From positions 496,001-560,000 of the forward strand of contig JAOALD010000002.1 in NCBI GenBank assembly GCA_025153755.1: a stretch of 64,000 nt of DNA. Direction: 5' to 3'. Below, piece by piece: positions 37,058-45,621 of this stretch. How positions within the stretch are numbered: position 1 is the stretch's first letter; each line of letters opens with the position of its first letter. The notes below the pieces were generated by a model. That model worked only from the letters and a program-made list of their open reading frames with translations. It did no database searches and was not told the DNA's origin. The DNA comes from SAR92 clade bacterium H921. GTDB taxonomy: Bacteria > Pseudomonadota > Gammaproteobacteria > Pseudomonadales > Porticoccaceae. The position numbers and the translations under genes were made by a program.

Positions 37058-38044
37058 TTATGGAGCTTCGGCGAGGAATACAGCCCTTGTTGGCGCCGGA
37101 TGTCCTTCAATCGTTTTACTGGAGTCGTTTGGATCTAAAAAATCCTCCAATGACTCAAATGTCATCCACGGGGTTGAGCGCTGCTCTTCAATACTGGTTG
37201 TGTTGACGTCCACCACTCGCGGATTTTTGAAGCCATTTTTGCGCATCCAGCTGAGCAGAGTATTTACTGAGGGCAGGTACCAGACGTTTGGCATTTTGGC
37301 ATAACGGTCCTCTGGCACTAACGTACTTCCCTCCGGGCCATCAATTACTAATGTTTCCAATACCAGTTGACCACCCGGTCGCAATAATTCTCGTAATTCG
37401 CGTAAATGATCCATTGGCGAGCGACGATGATATAAGATACCCATGGAAAAGACGGTATCGAAGGCAGCCAGTTTTGAGGGCATATGCTCAATGCCAATGG
37501 GTAGGACATCCACCGGTAGCTGTTTTCCGGCAAAGCTTTTTATGGCTTGAAACTGAAAGACAAATTTAGGTGATGGGTCTATACCGATAACCCGTTTGGC
37601 GCCAGCACCTAGCATGCGGAAACAGTGATATCCATTGCCACAGCCGACATCGAGAATTAGGCGGTCCTGCAATGGTTGTAAATGGGGTAGTACGCGGTTC
37701 CATTTCCAGTCCGATCGCCATTCTGTATCCAGGGGCATACCAAAGAGAGTGAACGGTCCTTTGCGCCAGGGATGAAGTCCCATTAATGTGGCCTGTAAAG
37801 CCAGGCGGCGGCCCTTGTCCATCAGGCTGATATCGCCAATTTCTACACTGTTTGTGAGGTTGATATGCAGAGGGTCAATTTCGGGTAAACGCTTTAAGGT
37901 CTCTTCCCATTCTGGCATGTCACCCCAGCGCCCCGGACGTAACTGATAGGAAATAAGATCAGGTAGAGTTTGACCCCAGTCGCCTAAGGGATGATCTTCT
38001 AGCCAGCAAAAGAGTTGGTCATAATCGAGGGTTTTAGGGATCAT
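37058..38044 (-). CDS. cmoB: tRNA U34 carboxymethyltransferase
   Basis: 328 residues from ATG 38044 (MIPKTLDYDQL), chosen for the CAGGTG site seven bases upstream and agreement with the E. coli N-terminus; an ATG at 38071 would add nine. It transfers the carboxymethyl group from carboxy-SAM to 5-hydroxyuridine at the tRNA wobble base. Seen: PWRKGPF, DTEWRSDWKWNR, SAM motif LDVGCGNGYH and FDTVFSMGILYHRRSPM. Its substrate is made by CmoA, encoded 1.8 kb away rather than adjacent. Confidence 0.96.
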   Translation of the reverse strand: MIPKTLDYDQLFCWLEDHPLGDWGQTLPDLISYQLRPGRWGDMPEWEETLKRLPEIDPLHINLTNSVEIGDISLMDKGRRLALQATLMGLHPWRKGPFTLFGMPLDTEWRSDWKWNRVLPHLQPLQDRLILDVGCGNGYHCFRMLGAGAKRVIGIDPSPKFVFQFQAIKSFAGKQLPVDVLPIGIEHMPSKLAAFDTVFSMGILYHRRSPMDHLRELRELLRPGGQLVLETLVIDGPEGSTLVPEDRYAKMPNVWYLPSVNTLLSWMRKNGFKNPRVVDVNTTSIEEQRSTPWMTFESLEDFLDPNDSSKTIEGHPAPTRAVFLAEAP

Positions 38045-38135
38045 AATTACACCTGAAATATTGATGGGCAATTATAGTGTATTTCCGTTATTGTGACCGA
38101 CTAAGAATTATTTTTTGGTTAGGGTAAAGAGCACC

Positions 38136-38357
38136 ATGATTGAAGAGAGATTTGAGCAGCTTGAAGAAAAGTTAGCCTATATAGAAATGGCAAATGCCGA
38201 ACTTGGCGAAGAAATTTTTCGTCAACAAAAAGAGATTGATGCACTGACTAAGGCGCATCGAACAATGCTGGAGCGTATTGAGATACTTCAAGATACCGCG
38301 GCAGAAGGAGATGTAGAGGGTGGCGTAGGACAGAGTGAAAAACCCCCGCATTACTAA
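38136..38357 (+). CDS. slyX: SlyX family protein
   Basis: 73 residues from ATG 38136; an in-frame TTG at 38115 is unlikely. Almost all helix: EERFEQLEEKLAYIEMANAE then QQKEIDALTKAH, a heptad coiled coil, ending in the PPHY tail typical of SlyX. Function unknown. It is divergent from cmoB with a 91-bp shared region. Confidence 0.9.
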   Translation: MIEERFEQLEEKLAYIEMANAELGEEIFRQQKEIDALTKAHRTMLERIEILQDTAAEGDVEGGVGQSEKPPHY

Positions 38358-38415
38358 TGACCAGAAACAACCAATAAAACCTGTGTTTAACAAAAAGCAT
38401 AATGAGGGAAGACAG

Positions 38416-39840
38416 ATGGCCGAAATAAAAAAGGCAGCCAAGGCAGCCATAGACAAAGTATTTGCCGAGCAGAAATGCTATGCGCTCGAGTTGAGAAAAT
38501 CTGATTACCGCCAACGTCTCGCAGCCCTGGCTCGGTTTGAGCAAGCATTCAATGACGCCGGGGATAAAATTTATGCGGCGGCAGCGGCAGACTTTGGCAA
38601 GCCTGAAGCTGAGGTGGCTATGGCGGAGATTATGCCTGTTCTTGGCGAGTTAAAGCATGTTAGAAAAAGTCTGAAAGGCTGGATGAAACCAGACTCGGTT
38701 AGGCCCACGCTTACCACATTCGGTACCAAGTCAAAAATTGTAAAGGAACCCAAAGGCGTGACCCTGGTAGTATCGCCTTGGAACTACCCCTTTAATCTGA
38801 CCTTTGGGCCCATGATATGGTCTATTGCGGCGGGTAATACGGTGATAATCAAGCCGTCAGAAATGACCCCCAATATGTCTAAGGTTATCAGTGAGATTGT
38901 AAGCGAAGCCTTTAGGCCTGAGGAAGTCGCACTATTTGAGGGCAAAGCTGATGTCGCCAGCTACCTGACTAGCCTGCCTTTTGATCATATTTTCTTTACC
39001 GGTAGTCCAGCAGTTGGCAAGCATGTTATGGCCGCAGCGGCACGTAATCTTACTTCAGTAACACTTGAGCTTGGTGGTAAGAGCCCAGTTATTATCGACA
39101 AGTCAGCCAATATCAAAAAGACAGTCGGCTCTATTGCCTGGGGCAAGTTTACTAACAATGGTCAAACCTGTATCGCACCAGATTACCTGTATATTCATGA
39201 GTCGATAAAAGATGAAGTGGTTGCTGAGATGACCGCCTGCGTCGAAAAGCAATATGGACTGGGTAGTGATGCGCGGGATAACGACGACTACTGTCAGGTA
39301 GTCAATACTGCGCACCATGGACGAATTTCTGCGTTGATTAAAGATGCTAAGGCCAATGGTGGTAAAGTCATAATTGGCGGCGAAATGGTTAAGGCGGGAC
39401 GTTTTATCGCGCCTACAATGATTGAAGGTATGAGTGAAGACTCTGCGATTATGCAGGAAGAAATTTTTGGCCCTGTGCTACCCATCATTACATTTTCTGA
39501 CCTCGATGAAGCAGTTGCCTATGTAAACAACAAGCCTAAGCCGCTAGCATTATATATTTATGCTCAGGACGATAAAGCGATCAACAAAGTACTGCAAGAA
39601 ACCAGCGCCGGTGATACCTGCGTCAACCAGACCATGATGCATTTCTTGCATCAAAACCTGCCATTCGGTGGCGTCAATAACAGCGGTATTGGCAAGTCTG
39701 GTGGTGTCTGGGGCTTTAGAGCCTTCACGCATGAGCGCAGTGTGCTAGAAGAGAAATTCAGTGCCGCATCTATGTTACATCCGCCTTACACGCCTAAGGT
39801 TTTAAAGATGATTAAGCAAACGATGCGACTAGTTTCTTGA
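38416..39840 (+). CDS. Aldehyde dehydrogenase (class 3 / coniferyl-aldehyde-like)
   Basis: 474 residues from ATG 38416 behind GAGGGAAG; upstream in-frame codons overlap slyX. NAD(P)-dependent oxidation of an aldehyde to the acid. Seen: VVSPWNYPFNLT, FFTGSPAVGK (cofactor loop), the general-base Glu in TLELGGKSP, catalytic Cys in NNGQTCIAPDY, and EEIFGPVLPI. The short length and the C-terminal hydrophobic-basic tail (VLKMIKQTMRLV) fit class 3 fatty or aromatic aldehyde dehydrogenases that associate with membranes. Substrate undetermined. Confidence 0.92.
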   Translation: MAEIKKAAKAAIDKVFAEQKCYALELRKSDYRQRLAALARFEQAFNDAGDKIYAAAAADFGKPEAEVAMAEIMPVLGELKHVRKSLKGWMKPDSVRPTLTTFGTKSKIVKEPKGVTLVVSPWNYPFNLTFGPMIWSIAAGNTVIIKPSEMTPNMSKVISEIVSEAFRPEEVALFEGKADVASYLTSLPFDHIFFTGSPAVGKHVMAAAARNLTSVTLELGGKSPVIIDKSANIKKTVGSIAWGKFTNNGQTCIAPDYLYIHESIKDEVVAEMTACVEKQYGLGSDARDNDDYCQVVNTAHHGRISALIKDAKANGGKVIIGGEMVKAGRFIAPTMIEGMSEDSAIMQEEIFGPVLPIITFSDLDEAVAYVNNKPKPLALYIYAQDDKAINKVLQETSAGDTCVNQTMMHFLHQNLPFGGVNNSGIGKSGGVWGFRAFTHERSVLEEKFSAASMLHPPYTPKVLKMIKQTMRLVS

Positions 39841-39861
39841 TGATAAGCCTTGCTATTATGG

Positions 39862-40602
39862 CTATTTAATAGCGACCAGCGAACAAAAATTAAAACATTG
39901 AAACCAAGGGCTTGTGGACTGAAATCCGCAGGCCCTTAATCGTTGGATATGGTTATCTAATGTTTCAGGCACCAGCACATTTTCAATCGAGTCTCTCTTT
40001 TGGCTGATTTCTAAATTACTGTAACCCTGGCCACGTTTAAAATCATGGTGCAATTCACTGAGCAAACTGTTCAGGGACTCGGGCTTAAAACTTAGTTTTT
40101 CTGAAATAATTAAACATCCCCCTGGATTGAGGCCGCGGTAGATTTTTTCAAGAAGCCCTAATCGCTGTTCCACAGGTACAAACTGCAGTGTGAAGTTCAT
40201 CACCACCAATGATGCATTGTAAATATCAATATTACAGATATCGCTATTGACTAAGTCAATGGACGTAGTGGTACTGTCTGATGCCAAAATAAGTCTGCAC
40301 TTTTCTAGCATAGCTGGGGAATTATCGACCGCTATCACGTTGGCATTGCGCCCCTCGATGCGATGACTAATGGCCAGAGTCGAGGCGCCCAGAGAGCAGC
40401 CTAGGTCATAGCAGTTAGTATCTGGTTGCACAAAGCGTGCAGCTAACTCACCTGTGTGAGAGATAATCGTCTCGTAACCGGGTACAGAGCGACTAATCAT
40501 ATCCGGGAATACATCGACTACGGCTTGGTCAAAGACAAAACCCGGCACAGCCCCTAGGGGATTGGCAAAAAGGTTGTCGCGCTTAGATTTAGAATCACTC
40601 AT
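39862..40602 (-). CDS. cmoA: Carboxy-S-adenosyl-L-methionine synthase
   Basis: 246 residues, same length as E. coli CmoA. It makes carboxy-SAM from SAM and prephenate for CmoB. Seen: FDQAVVDVFPDMISRSVPGY, SAM motif YDLGCSLGASTL, AVDNSPAMLEKCR, NFTLQFVPVEQR, HHDFKRGQGYSNLEI and WFQCFNFCSLVAIK. It starts one base after the M16C protease stop, so it is co-transcribed with the protease rather than with cmoB. Confidence 0.95.
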   Translation of the reverse strand: MSDSKSKRDNLFANPLGAVPGFVFDQAVVDVFPDMISRSVPGYETIISHTGELAARFVQPDTNCYDLGCSLGASTLAISHRIEGRNANVIAVDNSPAMLEKCRLILASDSTTTSIDLVNSDICNIDIYNASLVVMNFTLQFVPVEQRLGLLEKIYRGLNPGGCLIISEKLSFKPESLNSLLSELHHDFKRGQGYSNLEISQKRDSIENVLVPETLDNHIQRLRACGFQSTSPWFQCFNFCSLVAIK

Positions 40603-40603
40603 A

Positions 40604-43516
40604 TTAGACGCTAATAATATTCAGGCCAGTTGCGGCTGCCAAGTCAGCATTGGTAATCACCGCAGTCTGTGCCTTATCAGCAGTTAAATAGTCGCTGGCA
40701 ACACGTTTTAGATCAGCCTCAGTGACAGCGAGCACTTGATTCCTAAACTTTATAGAACAGGCTTTACCGCGACCATTTAACTCACTATGAAATGCCTGAA
40801 TGGCTTCTCCCGCTGGTGAGCCTGGCTTATCTAAGCTGCCCACGACACCGAGTATTGACTCTTCAATCTTGTCATAACCCAGTGAATTCTCAAGTGCCCA
40901 GCTTATCGAGTTATCAAAGTCTTGGAGTGTTTCAGCAATTCGGGGATCGCGGTAGGAGAAGAAGCGAAAGGCACCGGACTGATTATCCTGTGAGGCGCCG
41001 CCACCATAGGCTCCGCCTTGCTCACGCACAGCCCGGTGTAAAAAGCCATTGCGCAGAACGCCCCCAAGTACAGTCAGTGCAGCAGCGTCTTGGTGCCCCG
41101 TTGGTACCGTAGGGTAGGCCTTGGCACAAAAGCTCACTTGAGTATTGGCGGTCCAGCAATGATTAACCGGGGTCAGTGCCGGACAATAATTAATTAGATT
41201 GCTGGTTGGTGCTCTGTCGGTCTGGGTAAAGCTGTCTTCCATAACCTGACTAAATTGATCGAGTCGCTCACCTTCAGCGACGAGTAAATATTGGCGCGAC
41301 TGTTGAAGAACTAGCTGATGGATAGTCGCTAATTGTGACGCGAGAGTTTCTAAACCCGCATCTGACTCCAAACTCCGATCCAAGGCTTTAAGTCCGGCAA
41401 GACCGGCCATGCCGCCCCAGCGTTGGCTGAGGTTGCCATTGGCTGAGAGACCGCTTGCAGCTGCGGTCATTGCCAGCACATGACCATTGCCGGTAATGGA
41501 CGACTCGCGATAGGTTCGAATTTGGGACACCAGCTCTCGTAGTCGAGATAGTTCATCAAAGCGCGCGTATTGCAGCGACTCCTCCATAAGATCACTCATG
41601 GCTTGCTGGTTGCGCGCTAGACCTTTGCTTGAAAAAATAATGTTCCCATGTAGTTGCTCAAGACTATCTTTGTCTGAGCGCACTGATGCCGACGCGGAAT
41701 AGGCGCCAACCGCGCTCGAATGCCAAAGCTGAGTTTGCTGGTAGTCCCGAGTTCCCACACCCATTTCCGTGGCGCAGGTGCTGTACAGGGGCAGCAGATC
41801 CATCTGTTCTGAGGTCAGCGCCGGCATTGGCATAATAATCTGTTGGTAGACCAGACCATTGGTACCAGCACTATAGCGAGTCAGCGGCAGAGGTGACTTG
41901 CTGACAGCCTGTTTTTCGGCGTAGGTGATCTCCGTGGGTACATCTTCAATGCCCACCTTGGGTAAAATTTCGAGGTCTTCCACCATTTCCTGGCGTTCTT
42001 TGAGTGCTACAGCATTGGTGACAATAGCCTGTTTTTCGTCATCAGTCAGGTTGGCCTTTATCTCCGACAACCGATTTTTTTCAGCCTGTTCTTTCTGTCT
42101 TGCAAGTTCCGTATCTGGCTTCATTACGAGGCGGATACGATGCTGATTATTGAGCAGTAAACTTTTGACTAGCGATTTAATAAATTCTGGATTCTGAATT
42201 TGCTGTTGCAGTTTTTCTAACACCGGATCTAAATTTAATAGTGCCACTGGATCACCGCGGTGGGTGGCGCTAGTCAAAGAGGTCAAAATTAGATTGAGCC
42301 CATAGGGATAGCCACCCCCTGACACTTCGCGCTGTGATAGTTCTAGTTGATGGAGGCTGGCCGCTACCTGCTCTAATGGAAGTCCATTCTCGGCTACTTC
42401 GTGCAGAACATCTAAAATCATGTTTTCAGTGGCATTAGCAGACTCCGCATTAGCGCCCTCGATACCACAGGCAAATGCTAGTTCCTTTTGGGAGTCTTCA
42501 AGTCCACACATAGGTGATGGTGAGGTGCCTAAATCTGTTGTCTCTAGTGCTTTTTGCAGCGGCGAGCCGCTGTTATCTAGTAGCACGCTGGATAGTAGAC
42601 GTGCTTGCATAGTCGCTTCTAAATCGGTTGAATCGCCCAGTAACCAAGACAGAATTATATGGCTATTTTTCTCTGCTGATTCCTGGCCATCCGCTGCATA
42701 GGTCTCTTCGAAATACTGCGGGCTGGTATAGCGTTGCTCATTATTAACCGCAATATGGCAGTCGAGCTTTTCAAAGCGGCTCAGAGCATTTTTTTCAAAG
42801 CTGGCCTGATGCTCGGCGGCGGGAATATTACCAAAGGTGACAAAAATAGCGTTGCTTGGGTGATAGTGAGTTCGGTAAAACGCCTTAAACTGTTCGAAGC
42901 TAAGGTCAGGGATATCTGCAGGGTCACCGCCGCTATTATAGTGGTAAGTACTGGTGGGATAGAGATGCTTACTCATGGTTTGCCATAACGTCGAGTTAAT
43001 CGAACTCATGGCGCCTTTCATTTCATTGAAAACCACTCCCTTGTATGTCAACTCCGAATTAGTATTCCCAGGCTCTGCGAACTCTAAGCGGTGGCCTTCT
43101 TGAGCAAAGTCTAGGGGATCTAAGCGGGCAAAAAACACGGAGTCCAAATACACGCTAAGCAAATTATTAAAGTCTTTTTTATTTTGGCTAGCAAAGGGGT
43201 AGGCCGTCCAATCAGAGCTAGTGAAAGCATTCATAAAGGTATTTAGGGAACGGCGAATCATCATGAAAAACGGATCTCGTACCGGATACTTTTCGCTACC
43301 GCATAGCGCCGTATGCTCCAGTATATGAGCTACGCCGGTAGAATCCATAGGCACGGTTCTCAGGGCTACCAGGAATACATTTTCCTTATTGTCAGCAGCT
43401 AAGTGAATATGCTGAGCCCCTGTCACGCGATGGCGATACTCTTGGTAGCGTACTTTTAAGGAGGGGATGTCTTGCTCGCGCAAAAGCTCAAAGGCGGTAT
43501 CAGTGCTATGGATCAT
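40604..43516 (-). CDS. M16C zinc metalloprotease (PreP/presequence protease-like)
   Basis: 970 residues. Inverted zinc motif HILEH at residues 64-68 with the third ligand Glu in GVVFNEMKGAMSS (about 165); LCGSEKYPVRDPFFMMIRRSLNTF is the M16C signature. Four tandem M16 half-domains form a closed chamber that degrades peptides in mitochondrial and bacterial relatives. No signal peptide, so cytoplasmic. Forms an operon with cmoA. Confidence 0.93.
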   Translation of the reverse strand: MIHSTDTAFELLREQDIPSLKVRYQEYRHRVTGAQHIHLAADNKENVFLVALRTVPMDSTGVAHILEHTALCGSEKYPVRDPFFMMIRRSLNTFMNAFTSSDWTAYPFASQNKKDFNNLLSVYLDSVFFARLDPLDFAQEGHRLEFAEPGNTNSELTYKGVVFNEMKGAMSSINSTLWQTMSKHLYPTSTYHYNSGGDPADIPDLSFEQFKAFYRTHYHPSNAIFVTFGNIPAAEHQASFEKNALSRFEKLDCHIAVNNEQRYTSPQYFEETYAADGQESAEKNSHIILSWLLGDSTDLEATMQARLLSSVLLDNSGSPLQKALETTDLGTSPSPMCGLEDSQKELAFACGIEGANAESANATENMILDVLHEVAENGLPLEQVAASLHQLELSQREVSGGGYPYGLNLILTSLTSATHRGDPVALLNLDPVLEKLQQQIQNPEFIKSLVKSLLLNNQHRIRLVMKPDTELARQKEQAEKNRLSEIKANLTDDEKQAIVTNAVALKERQEMVEDLEILPKVGIEDVPTEITYAEKQAVSKSPLPLTRYSAGTNGLVYQQIIMPMPALTSEQMDLLPLYSTCATEMGVGTRDYQQTQLWHSSAVGAYSASASVRSDKDSLEQLHGNIIFSSKGLARNQQAMSDLMEESLQYARFDELSRLRELVSQIRTYRESSITGNGHVLAMTAAASGLSANGNLSQRWGGMAGLAGLKALDRSLESDAGLETLASQLATIHQLVLQQSRQYLLVAEGERLDQFSQVMEDSFTQTDRAPTSNLINYCPALTPVNHCWTANTQVSFCAKAYPTVPTGHQDAAALTVLGGVLRNGFLHRAVREQGGAYGGGASQDNQSGAFRFFSYRDPRIAETLQDFDNSISWALENSLGYDKIEESILGVVGSLDKPGSPAGEAIQAFHSELNGRGKACSIKFRNQVLAVTEADLKRVASDYLTADKAQTAVITNADLAAATGLNIISV

Positions 43517-43614
43517 AAGGGACGGCTACTCTGTGAAGTATAAAAATGGGCGTTGGGCATTCTACTTGATGTGGCCTGATGTGGAAATGGTGAAGATGGC
43601 TGAGCAGACATTCT

Positions 43615-44616
43615 CTAATCTCGATACTGTTGCCTGTATTCTATGGGCGTTGTTCCCTCCCACCGCCGAAATGCTCGGTAAAAAGTACTGGGTTCTGAAA
43701 ACCCGGTGAGGTAAACAATTTCACTAATCGCCTCATCAGTTTGTGATAACAGCCGCCGTGCTAGCCGATGGCGGTGTTCATTTAGTAATCTCTGAAAGCT
43801 GGTGCCGGCTAAATCCAACTGATGGCGCAGGTGACGCGGCGTTATGCCAAGATGTGTCGCGACCTTTAAAAGCGTGGTGTCACCACTTTCGAGTAGTGCC
43901 CCTAGCAGACTGCGCACTTCGGTAATCAAGTCTTGCTGCTCAAGGATGGCTAAATGCTGATCTGCAGCTTGAATGTGCAAATTAAGTAGCTCGGGTTCTG
44001 CATAAAGTGATCTATATTTAAGCATGGAAGCAGGAAAGAACATCTGAAACGACTTGGCATTGAATTCCACAGGGCATTTAAAGATGCGCTCATATTCAGC
44101 AATCGCAGTGTTCGGTGGATGATTAAAGACAATACGGTCAGCTTTAAATGTACCATCAGTTACTGCCTGAAAGGCTTTAATCAGGCCCAACACCATGGCC
44201 TCGGCAAGATGTGAAGTGGCATGTTGATGTTGCGAAAAATAGCTCGTCAAACAGGGACTGGGTGATTCGCTGACCTGGCCGTGAATAGCATCGCTAATCA
44301 GGCGTTGATAATTTAAAACCCTATTTAGGCCTTCGCCAAAAGTTTGACTGCTCAAGAATAGGTATTCTAGAATTTGGCCCTTGTAGACAGGCATCCGCTC
44401 GCCCAGATGCAAACCTATGCAGGGGTCGCCAGAAAGTTCTACCGCAGCTTTCCAAAAACGTGGCTGGCCAGAAAATTTAGTGCGCAAATTTGCCTGATAA
44501 AGCTCGGAGGGATCGAGGCCGGAGCGGCGCAATACCTCATCAGCATCAACGCCGAGATTAATTAGTCCTTGGTAGGCCAAGCGCACCAAAGTACCTGAAT
44601 CTGTCAGACCTGCCAT
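43615..44616 (-). CDS. AraC-family transcriptional regulator
   Basis: 333 residues. N-terminal two-thirds are an Arabinose_bd/OruR-like effector domain (GLDPSELYQANLRTKF..., FKCPVEFNA). The last 100 residues hold the double AraC helix-turn-helix, with VATHLGITPRHLRHQL and ISEIVYLTGFSEPSTFYRAFRRWEGTTP. Divergent from the MaoC/acyl-CoA dehydrogenase genes, which it probably controls. Effector unknown, perhaps a fatty or branched acid or its CoA ester. Confidence 0.9.
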   Translation of the reverse strand: MAGLTDSGTLVRLAYQGLINLGVDADEVLRRSGLDPSELYQANLRTKFSGQPRFWKAAVELSGDPCIGLHLGERMPVYKGQILEYLFLSSQTFGEGLNRVLNYQRLISDAIHGQVSESPSPCLTSYFSQHQHATSHLAEAMVLGLIKAFQAVTDGTFKADRIVFNHPPNTAIAEYERIFKCPVEFNAKSFQMFFPASMLKYRSLYAEPELLNLHIQAADQHLAILEQQDLITEVRSLLGALLESGDTTLLKVATHLGITPRHLRHQLDLAGTSFQRLLNEHRHRLARRLLSQTDEAISEIVYLTGFSEPSTFYRAFRRWEGTTPIEYRQQYRD

Positions 44617-44690
44617 ACTATTAACTCTTAAACCGGGTGAGCATTATACGTGATTGACCGAAATGACAAAATGTTGTTTTTTTACTGCCA

Positions 44691-45611
44691 ATGACTAACA
44701 GGGAGCACTTGAGCACTATGGAACCTATGAATGATCTTAGAACAGAACAAATCCAGCCTACACACAGCATAGCACCGATGGTTATGCGGCATCTCCCGAG
44801 TATGCCTGCGCTCCTCGGTAAAGCGGCCTTTAAGTCTGGGTCATACCAGATTGGCGATCCACTGCCAGGCTTGAGCGCTCAGGTTAATGGTTTGATGATT
44901 GACGCACAGCATCTGGCGGCCTACAAGGAGCTCTGTGGCTTTGCCCCCGAAGGCAATCTGCCCGCTACCTATTTACATATGTTGGCGTTTCCACTGTTTC
45001 TTCAAATACTGACTCAGCAGGACTTTCCGATACGTGCTATGGGCCAGGTACATCTGCGTAACCAGATCTCGGTACTTAAGTCGTTTGATATTAAACAGCC
45101 GATTAGCATGACGGCTGCGGTCGGTGGCTCTGAGTTGACAAGCCGGGGCCTGGAATGGGATATCCGCGTAATTGCCTCTATTGACGATCAAACGCTGTGG
45201 TCGAGCAACTCAACTTTCTTACATCGCTGTAAAACAGAGATAAAACAGAAGCGTAGATCGGTTAATGGCCGCGAGGGAGAATCACAGCAATGGAGAGTAA
45301 GTGCTGATATAGGGCGCCGCTATGCTCGCGTCTCAGGGGATTATAATCCCATCCATTTGGCCGATATGACAGCTAAACTATTTGGTTTTAAGCAGGCTAT
45401 TGCCCACGGGATGTGGAGCAAGGCGCGCTGTTTGGCCGCACTCGAAGAACAGCTACCTGAAACTGGTTACTCAGTTGCCGTTAACTTTCATCGGCCTCTT
45501 TTTCTGCCTTCCAATGTACTGTTTTATACTAAACAGTTGGCGAGTAAAAAACGATTTTCTCTCTATAACCAAAGCGGTGATCAGGCTCATCTCGATGGTT
45601 TAATTTCATAG
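44691..45611 (+). CDS. MaoC-like hotdog acyl dehydratase
   Basis: 306 residues if the ATG at 44691 is used; a second in-frame ATG at 44718 with GGGAG upstream is an equally plausible start (297). The C-terminal half has the hydratase-2 catalytic helix pattern RRYARVSGDYNPIHLADMT plus GFKQAIAHGMW, with Asp and His of the active site. The N-terminal half looks like a degenerate second hotdog. Likely adds or removes water on enoyl-CoA/3-hydroxyacyl-CoA. Ten bases before the acyl-CoA dehydrogenase gene. Confidence 0.85.
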   Translation: MTNREHLSTMEPMNDLRTEQIQPTHSIAPMVMRHLPSMPALLGKAAFKSGSYQIGDPLPGLSAQVNGLMIDAQHLAAYKELCGFAPEGNLPATYLHMLAFPLFLQILTQQDFPIRAMGQVHLRNQISVLKSFDIKQPISMTAAVGGSELTSRGLEWDIRVIASIDDQTLWSSNSTFLHRCKTEIKQKRRSVNGREGESQQWRVSADIGRRYARVSGDYNPIHLADMTAKLFGFKQAIAHGMWSKARCLAALEEQLPETGYSVAVNFHRPLFLPSNVLFYTKQLASKKRFSLYNQSGDQAHLDGLIS

Positions 45612-45621
45612 GATCTACTCC

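Noticed and set aside
43467-43709. Plus-strand 80-codon ORF spanning the gap between M16C protease and AraC genes
   Set aside because: Overlaps the start of one gene and the end of the other, without ribosome site or recognisable domain.
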